The notes beneath the pieces are model-generated. The model worked only from the letters and a program-made list of their open reading frames with translations. It ran no database searches and was not told the origin of the DNA. Made by a program: the position numbers and the translations under genes. From contig NZ_CP127294.1 in assembly GCF_030285625.1 (NCBI RefSeq), positions 251,001-315,000 of the forward strand: DNA of 64,000 nucleotides. Reading direction: 5' to 3'. Every line of letters begins with the position of its first letter. Within the stretch, counting starts at the first letter, position 1. This document shows positions 44,449-53,095 of the stretch, in pieces. The DNA comes from Amycolatopsis sp. 2-15. GTDB lineage: Bacteria > Actinomycetota > Actinomycetes > Mycobacteriales > Pseudonocardiaceae.

Positions 44449-44706
44449 TCAGTCCTCGAACCGCTTCGAGCGGTCCGCCGCCCAGCGGGCGAGGCGGGAC
44501 CACCGGCGGGCGGCTCGGGCGCGGCGCCAGGGGCGGAGCGCTTGGGTTTCTTGGTGCAGGTCCCGTATTCGGGCCCGGGACAGTTCTTCGTGAAGCAACA
44601 TTTCGCTGGTCTCCTGGGTATCGAGCTGTTTGGGTAGCGGGTGCGCGCGGTCGGGTTCGCGGGTGCGCGCTTCGTAGTCGCGGATGGTGATGAGTTCGAC
44701 GGTCAT
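44449..44706 (-). CDS. small basic protein coupled to whiB7
   Basis: 85 residues. Its ATG overlaps the whiB7 stop as ATGA, so it is almost certainly translated from the whiB7 message. It starts MTVELITIRDYEARTREPDR, has an acidic-amphipathic middle (TQETSEMLLHEELSRARIRDL) and a strongly basic C-terminus ([20 protein letters not shown]). I do not recognise the family. It could be a nucleic-acid-binding partner or a modulator of WhiB7; that is inference from coupling alone. Confidence 0.75.
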   Translation of the reverse strand: MTVELITIRDYEARTREPDRAHPLPKQLDTQETSEMLLHEELSRARIRDLHQETQALRPWRRARAARRWSRLARWAADRSKRFED

Positions 44707-45047
44707 GCGGCGGCGCTCCGGGCTGCGGCGGCGGGCTCGAGGGCGGCGTTCTTGCGCGGGCGGCCACGGGGCCGCTTGCGCGCGATGACGGCACCGCGCT
44801 CGAAGATCTCGCCACCCCAGACGCCCCACGGCTCGCGCCGGGCGAGGGCTCCCGCGAGGCAGGCCTCACGGACGGGGCAGTCGGCGCACAGGGCCTTGGC
44901 GCGCTCGAGCTCGGCGGGAGACTCGGCGAACCAGAGGTCGGCGTCGCGGGAACGGCAGGGCAGGTCGAGCTCAGGGGCGGCGGCCCCGTCGAGCAGGTCG
45001 CCGATACCGAGGTCGAACCCCTCGGCGAAGGCGATGGCGGACGACAT
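44703..45047 (-). CDS. whiB7: WhiB7 redox-sensing transcription regulator
   Basis: 114 residues from the ATG at 45045-45047, with AAGGAGCACGGAA upstream. The iron-sulfur cysteines are C31, C54, C57 and C63. The WhiB turn is EPWGVWGGE (72-80), and the C-terminal AT-hook KRPRGRPRKN (91-100) is specific to WhiB7. WhiB7 with the primary sigma factor activates intrinsic antibiotic-resistance genes and itself. The leader carries a promoter, an upstream ORF and an intrinsic terminator, consistent with antibiotic-responsive attenuation. uvrD2 lies upstream, as in mycobacteria. A small basic gene is coupled downstream. Confidence 0.96.
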   Translation of the reverse strand: MSSAIAFAEGFDLGIGDLLDGAAAPELDLPCRSRDADLWFAESPAELERAKALCADCPVREACLAGALARREPWGVWGGEIFERGAVIARKRPRGRPRKNAALEPAAAARSAAA

Positions 45048-45130
45048 TTCCGTGCTCCTTCTTGTCGTTTCGGTGTTTTTGGGACTGTCGATCGAACTGG
45101 ACAACTTGTTCCTCATGGGGTTGTGCAGCC

Positions 45131-45180
45131 AAAAAAACACGAAGGCCGCGGATCCGGTTACCGGTTCCGCGGCCTTCGTG
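45131..45180 (-). terminator. intrinsic terminator in the whiB7 leader (attenuator)
   Basis: A perfect 15-bp stem (CACGAAGGCCGCGGA with its complement; arms 45166-45180 and 45138-45152) is followed on the minus strand by seven Ts (45137-45131). It lies between the upstream ORF stop (45201) and the whiB7 start (45047), the position of the attenuator known from mycobacterial and Streptomyces whiB7 leaders. Confidence 0.85.
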
Positions 45181-45200
45181 AGCCTCGTGTCCTGACTAGG

Positions 45201-45461
45201 TCAGGAACTTCGCTCCCGTATCGACAACGGAACACGGAACTGCTTGATGGTCGGCAGATCGACGTCAACCTGCGGGTACGCGCCAACGAGGGCGGCGTTG
45301 GCCAGGGTGACCTCAACCGCGGTCCACGTACGCTCGTCAATCCGACGGAATCCGCCGAAGTGGGCGCTCGTGGGCACACCGGTACCCTGGCGCGAAGCGG
45401 GGATGAGACCGCAGCCGGACAGACCGGTGCCAGGGTTCGTGTGCATCATGTTGCTGATCAT
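45201..45461 (-). CDS. upstream ORF in the whiB7 leader
   Basis: 86 codons from an ATG with AAAGGTGGTG upstream to a TGA at 45203-45201. Codon choice is typical of the chromosome, which argues for a translated protein. The peptide begins MISNMMHTNPGTGLSGCG and has TWTAVEVTLANAALVGAYPQ in the middle; no known family is recognised. A CCTGAC/GTCAGG hairpin (45191-45206) sits at the stop codon, and the terminator follows. It is probably the sensor ORF whose translation controls read-through into whiB7, though an independent small gene is possible. Confidence 0.65.
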   Translation of the reverse strand: MISNMMHTNPGTGLSGCGLIPASRQGTGVPTSAHFGGFRRIDERTWTAVEVTLANAALVGAYPQVDVDLPTIKQFRVPLSIRERSS

Positions 45462-45559
45462 TTCACCGGCACCACCTTTCGCTGTCCGGACGTTCGCCGC
45501 TCGAGGCGGCGCGCGTCATGTGGATCCCCAGACCGGGGGCTTCCCACCCGGGTAGGAGC

Positions 45560-45596
45560 AGATTATTGCCCCTCGCACACCGGGGCAACTTATTTT
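45560..45596 (-). promoter_or_regulatory. whiB7 promoter with WhiB7-type AT-rich box
   Basis: On the minus strand AAAATAAG (45596-45589) precedes the -35 TTGCCC (45588-45583), then 17 bases, then the -10 TAATCT (45565-45560). An A/T stretch just upstream of -35 is the site recognised by the WhiB7 AT-hook, so the promoter is likely autoactivated. The transcript would start near 45553, about 90 nt before the upstream ORF. Confidence 0.75.
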
Positions 45597-45671
45597 CCCG
45601 AAAACTCTCCGAAGCTACGAAGATCGCCTCCGAGCAGCGGGTTCGCCGCACCGATCAGGGTGCGGACGCGG

Positions 45672-47765
45672 TCAAGACCGCATCGAGGCGCGAACCACGT
45701 CGAGCACCTCCGCGCCGAAGCGTTCAAGCTTCGTCGCGCCGATGCCGGAGATCGACACGAGCGCTCCGTCGTCGGTCGGTCGCTGTTCGGCGATGGCCAT
45801 GAGTGTCGCGTCGGTGAACACCACGAAGGCCGGCACCTTGAGTTCCCGGGAACGCTCGCCGCGCCACGTCTTCAGCTTCTCCAGCAGCCCTTCATCCACT
45901 GTGGACGGGCACTTCGAGCACCGCCCCAGCTTCACCTCGATCGTCTGCAGCAGCGGCCCGCCGCACAACCGGCAGCGCGCGGCCTTCGAGCCCGGCGCCG
46001 ACGACGTCTGCTGCGACCGCGCGACACGGGCGGCGGGGTGGTCCTCCGGGATCAGCCCGTAGAGGAACCGGCTGCGGCGGCGGTTGCGGCGGCCACCCGG
46101 CGTGCGCGAAAGCGACCACGAGAGTGACAGGTGTTCCCGCGCCCGGGTGACGCCGACGTAGAACAGCCGCCGCTCCTCCTCGATCGCGGCCTCGTCGTCG
46201 CCCGCGTGCAGGATCGGCATCGTGCCCTCGGACAGGCCGACGAGGAACACGGCGTCCCACTCCAGGCCCTTCGCCGCGTGCAGCGACGCCAGCGTGACGC
46301 CTTCGACCGTCGGCGGGTGCTGCGCCGCCGCGCGCTGCTCCAGCTCCGCGACGAACCGCGGCAGGTCGGCGTCGGCGAAGCTCGCCGCCAGCTCCTCGGC
46401 CAGCTCCACCAACGCGAGCAGCGCGTCCCACCGCTCCTTCGCCGCCCCGCCGGCGGGCGGCTGCTCGGTGAGCCCGACGCGCGCGAGCACCGACCGCACC
46501 GCCGTCACCAGGTCGAGCGAAGTCGGATCACTCGACGCGACGCGCAGCGCCGACATCGCCTGCCGCACCTCGGCGCGCGCGAAGAACCGCTCGCCACCGC
46601 GCACGAGATACGGGATGCCAGACTCGGACAGCGCCTGCTCGTAGGCCTCCGACTGCGCGTTCACGCGGAACAGCACCGCGATCTCGCTGGCCGACACTCC
46701 CCCGTCGAGCAGCTCGCGCACGCGCCGCGCGACCGCCGCCGCTTCGGCCGACTCGTCCTCGTACTCGGCGAAGCGCGGTTCTGGCCCCGGCGGCCGCTGG
46801 CCGACGAGCTTCAGGCGAGACCCCGCCGGACGCCCGCGCGCCGCCCCGATCACCCGGTTCGCCAGCCCGACGACCTCGGGCGTCGACCGGTAGTCGCGCT
46901 CGAGCCGCACGACGGTGGCCTCGGGGAAGCGCCGTGTGAACTCCAGCAGCGGCCGCGGAGAAGCGCCGCCGAAGGAGTAGATGGTCTGGTTGGCGTCGCC
47001 GACGACGGTGAGGTCGTCGCGGCCGCCGAGCCACGCGTCGAGCAGGCGCTGCTGCAACGGCGTGACGTCCTGGTACTCGTCGACCACGAAACAGCGGTAG
47101 CGGTCGCGGAACTCGACGGCGACGGCTTCGTGTTCTTCGAGCACGGCCGTGGTGTGGAGGAGCAGGTCGTCGAAGTCGAGGACCTGCGCGGAGTTCTTGA
47201 TCTCCTCGTACAGCCGGTAGACCTGCGCGACCTGCGCCACCGGGGCCGGGGTGTCGCGCTGCGTGCGCGCGGCGACGGCCGGGTAGTCGTCGGGCGACAC
47301 GAGCGAGGCCTTGCTCCACTCGATCTCGCTCGAGAGGTCGCGCAGCACCTCCGTCTCCGTGCTCAGCCGCGCGCGCTGCGCGGCCTGCGCCACGAGGCGG
47401 AACTTGTTGTCGACGAGGTCCCACGGCCGGTCGCCGATCACACGCGGCCAGAAGTACCGCAGCTGCCGGCGAGCCGCGGCGTGGAAGGTGAGCGCCTGCG
47501 CGGCGTCGACGCCGAGACCGCGCAGCCGCGTGCGCATCTCGCCCGCCGCGCGCGTGGTGAAGGTGACGGCGAGTACTTGCCCGGCGGAGACGTGACCTGC
47601 GCCGACCAGGTGCGCGATGCGGTGCGTGATCGTGCGCGTCTTGCCCGTGCCGGCGCCGGCGAGAACGCAGACGGGCCCACGCGGCGCGGAGGCGGCGGCT
47701 CGTTGCTCGGGGTCCAGCCCGTCGAGCAGGCCCTGGCGACTCTTCGGAGACGATGCGCTTGCCAC
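45672..47765 (-). CDS. uvrD2: ATP-dependent DNA helicase UvrD2
   Basis: 697 residues from the GTG at 47763-47765 ([21 protein letters not shown]). Superfamily 1 motifs are complete: Walker [11 protein letters not shown] (about 36-45), [15 protein letters not shown] (motif II), [16 protein letters not shown] (III), [14 protein letters not shown] (IV), [19 protein letters not shown] (V) and [13 protein letters not shown] (VI). The UvrD2-specific zinc cysteines CRLCGG and CSKCP follow, then an HRDC domain at the C-terminus. It acts in DNA repair; the mycobacterial orthologue is essential. It lies next to whiB7, as in M. tuberculosis. Confidence 0.95.
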   Translation of the reverse strand: MASASSPKSRQGLLDGLDPEQRAAASAPRGPVCVLAGAGTGKTRTITHRIAHLVGAGHVSAGQVLAVTFTTRAAGEMRTRLRGLGVDAAQALTFHAAARRQLRYFWPRVIGDRPWDLVDNKFRLVAQAAQRARLSTETEVLRDLSSEIEWSKASLVSPDDYPAVAARTQRDTPAPVAQVAQVYRLYEEIKNSAQVLDFDDLLLHTTAVLEEHEAVAVEFRDRYRCFVVDEYQDVTPLQQRLLDAWLGGRDDLTVVGDANQTIYSFGGASPRPLLEFTRRFPEATVVRLERDYRSTPEVVGLANRVIGAARGRPAGSRLKLVGQRPPGPEPRFAEYEDESAEAAAVARRVRELLDGGVSASEIAVLFRVNAQSEAYEQALSESGIPYLVRGGERFFARAEVRQAMSALRVASSDPTSLDLVTAVRSVLARVGLTEQPPAGGAAKERWDALLALVELAEELAASFADADLPRFVAELEQRAAAQHPPTVEGVTLASLHAAKGLEWDAVFLVGLSEGTMPILHAGDDEAAIEEERRLFYVGVTRAREHLSLSWSLSRTPGGRRNRRRSRFLYGLIPEDHPAARVARSQQTSSAPGSKAARCRLCGGPLLQTIEVKLGRCSKCPSTVDEGLLEKLKTWRGERSRELKVPAFVVFTDATLMAIAEQRPTDDGALVSISGIGATKLERFGAEVLDVVRASMRS

Positions 47766-47829
47766 CCCTCGATCCTCGCAGAGGGGGCCGAGGGATTCGT
47801 GGCAGGGCACGCGGCCGTATCCTGGTCAG

Positions 47830-48558
47830 ATGGCGGGAAAGCAGGACAAGGAAGCGGCCAAGCTGGCCAAGCAGGAGAAGCGCGCGGCCGGCAAGGCGCG
47901 GCGCGGGCAGCTCTTCGAGGCGTTCAAGATGCAACGCCGCGAAGACCCGATGCTGATTCCTTGGATGGCCGGCTCGATCGTGGTCGTCGCGGGCGTCCTG
48001 TTCGGTGTCGGGTTCATCTTCAACGTGCAGTGGGCGCTGTTGCCGCTGGGCATCGTGCTGGGCGTGCTGCTCGCGGTGATCATCTTCGGGCGCCGTGTGC
48101 AGAAGACCGTGTACACGAAGGCCGACGGCCAGCCCGGCGCCGGCGCGTGGGCGCTGGAGAACATGCGCGGCAGCTGGCGCGTGACGCCGACCGTCGCCGC
48201 GACCACGCAGCTCGACGCCGTGCACCGCGTGCTCGGCGCGCCCGGCGTGATCCTCGTGGCCGAGGGCGCGCCGCACCGCGTGAAGGCGCTGCTCTCGCAG
48301 GAGAAGAAGCGCGTGTCGCGCCTGATCGGCGACACCCCGATCTACGACTACACCATCGGCAACGGCGAGAACGAGATCCCGCTCAAGAAGCTGCAGAGCA
48401 CGCTGATGAAGCTGCCGCGCAACCTCAAGCCGCCGCAGGTCGACGCGCTCGAGGCCAAGCTCGCGGCGCTCGGCAACCGCGGCGCGGCCATGCCGAAGGG
48501 CCCGATGCCCGCCGGCGCGAAGATGCGCAACGTGCAGCGGACGATCCGCCGACGCTGA
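47830..48558 (+). CDS. DUF4191 membrane protein
   Basis: 242 residues from the ATG at 47830. A basic N-terminus (KQEKRAAGKARRGQLFEAFKM) is followed by two membrane helices (about 45-95, MAGSIVVVAGVLFGVGFIF, LGIVLGVLLAVIIFG). A cytoplasmic domain follows, with GSWRVTPTVAATTQLDAVHRVLG and LPRNLKPPQVDALEAKLAAL. It matches the DUF4191 family (Rv2219 in M. tuberculosis, from memory), located near glnA1 in many actinobacteria. Its function is unknown. It is divergent from uvrD2 and convergent with the RDD gene. Confidence 0.88.
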   Translation: MAGKQDKEAAKLAKQEKRAAGKARRGQLFEAFKMQRREDPMLIPWMAGSIVVVAGVLFGVGFIFNVQWALLPLGIVLGVLLAVIIFGRRVQKTVYTKADGQPGAGAWALENMRGSWRVTPTVAATTQLDAVHRVLGAPGVILVAEGAPHRVKALLSQEKKRVSRLIGDTPIYDYTIGNGENEIPLKKLQSTLMKLPRNLKPPQVDALEAKLAALGNRGAAMPKGPMPAGAKMRNVQRTIRRR

Positions 48559-48571
48559 CCCTGGTCCACGG

Positions 48572-48611
48572 AAAAGGCCTCCCGACTCGTCGCCGAGTGG
48601 GAGGCCTTTTT
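48572..48611. terminator. bidirectional terminator between the DUF4191 and RDD genes
   Basis: AAAAGGCCTCCC plus ACTCG pairs with CGAGT plus GGGAGGCCTTTT, giving T-runs on both strands. It closes both convergent genes. Confidence 0.85.
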
Positions 48612-48624
48612 CTTGGGACTGTGG

Positions 48625-49110
48625 TCAGCGCATCCGGATCACGACGGTGCCGGTCACGCGGTCGAGCCAGCTGCGGCCGTCGGTGTTGCGGACGAGGGCG
48701 GGCACGATCACGACCGTGAGCACCATCCGCACCACGGCGCGCCAGGGGCCGACCATCGTGGCGCCGTCGAGGCGCGCGACGCGGACGCCCACGGCGCCCA
48801 TGCCCGGCGTGAAGCCGAAGAACATCGCCGGCACGGTCGTGATGACGGCCCAGGCGACGCCGGCCCACCAGTTGAACGTCTGCATCGCGGCGACGTCCTG
48901 CAGGTCGTAGCGCACGAACAGCGTGGTGATCAGGCCCGCGAGCACCAGGTCGATGACCAGCGCCAACAGGCGCGAACCGAACCCTGCAACGGAGCCGACG
49001 CCGGCTTCGGGCAGGCCGAACGTTTCACCGGGCCATTTCGGCGCGGTTCGGTTTTCCGAGCCCGGACCGCTGCCGGTCCCGGGGAGCCATTCGCCCGTCC
49101 ATCTCGCCAC
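48625..49110 (-). CDS. RDD family membrane protein
   Basis: 161 residues from the GTG at 49108-49110 (VARWTGEWLPGTG). Three membrane helices: about 50-70 (LLALVIDLVLAGLITTLFV), 80-100 (WAVITTVPAMFFGFTPGMG) and 130-148. The RDD-type residues are in GFGSRLLALVIDLV (R and D), with the conserved GxxxxGVRVARLDG segment. The family may include transporters, but no substrate is known. In mycobacteria an RDD gene also lies between the DUF4191 gene and glnA1. It is divergent from glnA. Confidence 0.85.
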   Translation of the reverse strand: MARWTGEWLPGTGSGPGSENRTAPKWPGETFGLPEAGVGSVAGFGSRLLALVIDLVLAGLITTLFVRYDLQDVAAMQTFNWWAGVAWAVITTVPAMFFGFTPGMGAVGVRVARLDGATMVGPWRAVVRMVLTVVIVPALVRNTDGRSWLDRVTGTVVIRMR

Positions 49111-49178
49111 CCGTCCAGGGTATGCCGGTGGCGCACACCACATCCGCCCTGGTCGGATGGCGCGTGTCACGCCACCCG

Positions 49179-49216
49179 TTAACGTGTGTGAAACATACGG
49201 GTGACGGTCGGGCAAC
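49179..49216 (+). promoter_or_regulatory. two-site GlnR operator upstream of glnA
   Basis: The spaced pattern of GlnR boxes is complete: TTAAC (49179-49183), six bases, GAAAC (49190-49194), six bases, GTGAC (49201-49205), six bases, GCAAC (49212-49216). This fits gTnAC-n6-GaAAC twice, with one mismatch at the last box. It lies 70-107 bases upstream of the glnA start. The nearby RDD gene is on the opposite strand. GlnR is expected to activate glnA under nitrogen limitation. Confidence 0.85.
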
Positions 49217-49285
49217 ACCGCACTCTTAGCGTGAGCCGAAGAGAGTACTGCCGAGCGAGCTCGATCGAAGAAGGAGTCACCGAGG

Positions 49286-50710
49286 GTGCCCACTACTCCA
49301 GACGACATCCAGCGCCTGATCGCCGACGAGAAGGTGGAGTCCATCGACGTCAGGTTCTGCGACCTGCCGGGCGTGATGCAGCACTTCACGGTGCCCGCGA
49401 AGGCCTTCGACCTCGAGGCCTACGAAGAGGGCCTCGCCTTCGACGGCTCGTCCGTGCGCGGCTTCCAGTCGATCCACGAGTCCGACATGATGCTGCTGCC
49501 GGACCCCGAGACCGCGCGCATCGACCCGTTCCGCAAGACCAAGACGCTCTCGCTGAACTTCTTCGTGCACGACCCGTTCACGCGTGAGGCCTACAGCCGC
49601 GACCCGCGCAACATCGCGCGCAAGGCCGAGCAGTACATCGCCGAGTACGGCGTGGCCGACAACGTGTACTTCGGCCCGGAGGCGGAGTTCTACATCTTCG
49701 ACTCCGTGCGCTTCGACTCGGCCGAGCACGCGTCGTTCCACGAGATCGACTCGGTCGAGGGCTGGTGGAACACCGGCGCCGACGAGGTCGGCGGCAACCA
49801 GGGCTACAAGACGAAGTTCAAGGGCGGCTACTTCCCCGTCCCGCCGGTCGACCACTTCGCCGACCTGCGCGACGACATCGTCCGCCAGCTGCAGGGCTCC
49901 GGCTTCGAGATCGAGCGCGCGCACCACGAGGTGGGCACCGCCGGCCAGACGGAGATCAACTACAAGTTCAACACGCTGCTGCACGCTGCCGACGACCTGC
50001 AGCTGTTCAAGTACATCGTGAAGAACACCGTGTTCAACGCCGGCAAGACCGCGACGTTCATGCCGAAGCCGCTCGCCGGCGACAACGGCTCGGGCATGCA
50101 CTGCCACCAGTCGCTGTGGAAGGACGGCCAGCCGCTGTTCCACGACGAGTCCGGCTACGCGGGCCTGTCCGACACGGCGCGCCACTACATCGGCGGCCTG
50201 CTCAAGCACGCGCCGAGCCTGCTGGCCTTCACGAACCCGACGGTGAACTCGTACCACCGCCTCGTGCCGGGCTTCGAGGCGCCGGTTTCGCTGGTGTACT
50301 CGCAGCGCAACCGTTCGGCGTGTGTCCGCATCCCCATCACGGGCAACAACCCGAAGGCCAAGCGCGCCGAGTTCCGCTGCCCGGACTCGTCGGGCAACCC
50401 GTACCTGGCCTTCTCCGCAATGATGATGGCCGGCCTCGACGGCATCAAGAACAAGATCGAGCCGCCGGAGCCCATCGACAAGGACCTCTACGAGCTCCCG
50501 CCCGAGGAGGCCAAGAACGTCAAGCTCGTCCCCGGCGACCTCGGCTCGGTCCTCGACACCCTGGAAGCCGACCACGACTTCCTCCTCGAGGGCGGCGTCT
50601 TCACGCCCGACGTGATCGACACCTGGATCTCCTACAAGCGCGAAAACGAAATCGACCCGCTGCGGCTGCGCCCGCACCCGTACGAGTTCGCGCTCTACTA
50701 CGACGTGTGA
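49286..50710 (+). CDS. glnA: glutamine synthetase type I
   Basis: 474 residues from the GTG at 49286 behind AAGGAG. It makes glutamine from glutamate, ammonia and ATP and acts as a dodecamer. Motifs include [44 protein letters not shown] and [18 protein letters not shown]402 in [11 protein letters not shown] is the adenylylation site targeted by GlnE, encoded 6 kb downstream on the other strand. Length and motifs match GlnA1 of mycobacteria. A two-site GlnR box precedes it and an intrinsic terminator follows it. Confidence 0.97.
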   Translation: MPTTPDDIQRLIADEKVESIDVRFCDLPGVMQHFTVPAKAFDLEAYEEGLAFDGSSVRGFQSIHESDMMLLPDPETARIDPFRKTKTLSLNFFVHDPFTREAYSRDPRNIARKAEQYIAEYGVADNVYFGPEAEFYIFDSVRFDSAEHASFHEIDSVEGWWNTGADEVGGNQGYKTKFKGGYFPVPPVDHFADLRDDIVRQLQGSGFEIERAHHEVGTAGQTEINYKFNTLLHAADDLQLFKYIVKNTVFNAGKTATFMPKPLAGDNGSGMHCHQSLWKDGQPLFHDESGYAGLSDTARHYIGGLLKHAPSLLAFTNPTVNSYHRLVPGFEAPVSLVYSQRNRSACVRIPITGNNPKAKRAEFRCPDSSGNPYLAFSAMMMAGLDGIKNKIEPPEPIDKDLYELPPEEAKNVKLVPGDLGSVLDTLEADHDFLLEGGVFTPDVIDTWISYKRENEIDPLRLRPHPYEFALYYDV

Positions 50711-50743
50711 TCGGCCGGCCGTGAACTGACGGCCAGGTAAGAC

Positions 50744-50792
50744 GCGGGACGGCGGTCGAGGGAATACCTCGGCCGTCGTCCCGATTTTTTTT
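50744..50792 (+). terminator. intrinsic terminator of glnA
   Basis: A stem of about 17 bp (arms 50744-50760 and 50767-50783) with a small mismatch is followed by eight Ts (50785-50792). Confidence 0.9.
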
Positions 50793-50864
50793 GCCCGTTT
50801 ACTCGGCGTCCTTCGCGAAGCACCGCGCCGACCACTGCCGTTGTTGCGGCTCGCGAGGTGCATG

Positions 50865-50900
50865 AGACGGCCGCCGGGGCGGAAACCCCGACGGCCGTCT
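50865..50900 (-). terminator. hairpin after the molybdenum hydroxylase genes
   Basis: AGACGGCCG (50865-50873) pairs with CGGCCGTCT (50892-50900) and an inner GGGG/CCCC pair. It lies 24 bases after the end of the large subunit gene. There is no T-run. Confidence 0.55.
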
Positions 50901-50923
50901 GTTCACACCCCCGCCGAAAAGGC

Positions 50924-53095
50924 TCAGTCCACCAGCAGGTCTTCCACCATGATCGGGATGTGGCGGACGCGGACGCCGGTCGCGTTGTGGATGGCGTTGG
51001 CGATGGCGGCGGCGACGCCGACGGTGGCGATTTCGCCGATGCCGCGGGCGCCGACGGCGTTGTGGAAGGTGTCGGGGTACTGGACGAAGTGGACGTCGAT
51101 GTCGGGGATGTCGGCGTTGACCGGCAGGAGGTAGCCGGCGAAGTCGGCGTTGGCGAAGCGGCCGACCCCGTCCAGCTCGAGGGCCTCGTGCAGGGCCGCG
51201 GAGACGCCCCAGATCATGCCGCCCTTGATTTGGCTGCGGGCGAGTTTGTCGTTGATGATGCGGCCGCCGTCGAAGACGCCGAGCAGGCGGGAGACGCGGG
51301 CTTCGCCGGTGAGGCGGTGGACGCGGACCTCGCAGAACTGGGCGCCGAAGGAGCTGAACGAATGCTTGGTCAGTTCCTCACCGGGGGCGGAGGAGCCGTT
51401 GGCGGACAACGATTCCCGGCCGACAGCGCGAAGCAGCTCACCGAAGGGCATGGTGTCGGTGTCGCCGTGGAGGAGGCCGTCGGCGTACGTCACGATTTGC
51501 CCTGCGAACGGGGCGCCCGGCGCGGAGGCCAGGGCCAGCAGCGCGTCGAGGACCTCGCTCGCGGCGAGCATGATCGCGGTGCCGACGCTGGCCGTCGCGG
51601 TGGAGCCGCCGGACATGCCGCCCGGGGGCAGCTTGGAGTCGCCCAGGCGAGGCGTGATCCGGGACGGCGCGAGGTCCAGCGACTCGGCGCCGACGGACGA
51701 CATGACGTTGAGCAGGCCCGTGCCCGGGTCGGCGCCGCTGGTGGCGACCTCCGCGGTGCCGTCGGCGTGCAGCGTGATGCCGACCGTGGCGGGGAAGCGG
51801 AGGGCGGGGAACATCGCGGTCGCCATGCCGACGCCGACGAGCCAGTCGCCCTCGACGCGTGCGTTCGGCCGCGGAGACCAGCCGAACTCGCGCGCGCCGA
51901 CGGTGAAGCATTCGTCGAGGTGCTTGCTCGACCACTGCAGGTCCTTGCCCGGCGGGGCGAGCGAGCTGTTCCGTACGCGCAGCTCGATCGGGTCCATGTC
52001 GAGCGCCAGCGCGAGCTCGTCCATCGCGCTTTCCAGCGCGAATGAGCCCGGCGCCTCCCCGGGCGCGCGCATGAACGTGGTCGGCGGGATGTTGAGCGGC
52101 ACCATTTTCTGGCTGATGGACAGGTTTTTGGTGGCGTACCACTCGCGTGAGGTGCCGTGCGAGGTCGGCTCGACGAAGGAGCGGTCCATCGCCGTGCTCG
52201 ACCACGAGTCGTGGCGCAGGCCGAGGATCGTGCCGTCGGCATCGGCACCGATGGTGACCTTCTGCAGCGTCGTGGCCCGGGTGGCGGTCGCGGTGAAGAC
52301 CTGCTCGCGGGTCAAGGCCGCTTTCACCGGACGGCCCAGCTCCCGCGCCGCCGCTGCCGCGAGGAACGCCGGCGTCGAGGTGCGGCCCTTGCCGCCGAAC
52401 GCGCCGCCGACGTAAGGGTTGATCACGTGCACGGCCGCGACGTCCAGATCCAGCGCGCCGGCGAGCTCGGTGGCGATGAGGTTGCTGCCCTGGTTGCCGG
52501 TGTAGACCGTGAGCTCGCCCTCGTCCCACACCGCGACGGCCGAGTGCGGCTCCATCGCCGCGTGGTTCTGCGTAGCGGTGCGATAAGCGTGGTCCACCAC
52601 GAACGGCGCGGCGGCGAAAACGTCCTCAATGGACTCAACTTCGTCGGCCAGCACCTCGATCTGCGGCGGGTTCCCCCGCGACTCCGGCGCGTCCTCGGCC
52701 GACGCCAGGCCGTCGTCGAACGACACCAGCGCCGGCTTCTCGTCATACGTGACGCGCACCAGCATCGCCGCGTCGCGCGCCTGCTCGAACGAGTTCGCGA
52801 CTACGAACCCGATCGGCTGCCCGTAGTAGTCGACGTCGGTGTTGCGCAGCGGCACCCACGTCTCGCCCATGATCGGCGACACCGGCGGCGTGCGCAGGTC
52901 CAGCCGCTCAAACGGCGTGTACACCGCGATAACGCCGGGCGCCTCCTTCGCCGCATCGGCGTCCATGGTCTCGACCTGGCCGTGGGCCACGGTGCTGACC
53001 ACGACGTAGCCGTACGCCATGCCCGGCAAGTTGTGGTCCATCGCGTACTTCGCGCGCCCGGTGACCTTCAGCGGCGCATCGAGCCTGTCGCTCAT
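50924..53095 (-). CDS. xanthine dehydrogenase family, molybdopterin-binding subunit
   Basis: 723 residues from the ATG at 53093-53095, which overlaps the stop of the FAD subunit gene as ATGA. The N-terminal domain has GRAKYAMDHNLPGMAYG; the cofactor region has NPYVGGAFGGKGRTS, FMRAPGEAPGSFALESAMDEL and the catalytic glutamate in GARGIGEIATVGVAAAIANAI. It hydroxylates a heteroaromatic or aldehyde substrate as part of a three-subunit YagTSR-like enzyme. Purine or aldehyde oxidation would fit, but the substrate is not defined. Confidence 0.92.
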   Translation of the reverse strand: MSDRLDAPLKVTGRAKYAMDHNLPGMAYGYVVVSTVAHGQVETMDADAAKEAPGVIAVYTPFERLDLRTPPVSPIMGETWVPLRNTDVDYYGQPIGFVVANSFEQARDAAMLVRVTYDEKPALVSFDDGLASAEDAPESRGNPPQIEVLADEVESIEDVFAAAPFVVDHAYRTATQNHAAMEPHSAVAVWDEGELTVYTGNQGSNLIATELAGALDLDVAAVHVINPYVGGAFGGKGRTSTPAFLAAAAARELGRPVKAALTREQVFTATATRATTLQKVTIGADADGTILGLRHDSWSSTAMDRSFVEPTSHGTSREWYATKNLSISQKMVPLNIPPTTFMRAPGEAPGSFALESAMDELALALDMDPIELRVRNSSLAPPGKDLQWSSKHLDECFTVGAREFGWSPRPNARVEGDWLVGVGMATAMFPALRFPATVGITLHADGTAEVATSGADPGTGLLNVMSSVGAESLDLAPSRITPRLGDSKLPPGGMSGGSTATASVGTAIMLAASEVLDALLALASAPGAPFAGQIVTYADGLLHGDTDTMPFGELLRAVGRESLSANGSSAPGEELTKHSFSSFGAQFCEVRVHRLTGEARVSRLLGVFDGGRIINDKLARSQIKGGMIWGVSAALHEALELDGVGRFANADFAGYLLPVNADIPDIDVHFVQYPDTFHNAVGARGIGEIATVGVAAAIANAIHNATGVRVRHIPIMVEDLLVD

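Noticed and set aside
45131..45180. Hairpin considered as the terminator of an independent small gene only
   Set aside because: The placement between the upstream ORF and whiB7, with a WhiB7-type promoter further upstream, fits an attenuator better, though both roles can coexist.
46131..47829. Long plus-strand frame opposite uvrD2
   Set aside because: It mirrors uvrD2 codons and has Arg/Gly-rich composition; the real plus-strand gene starts at 47830.
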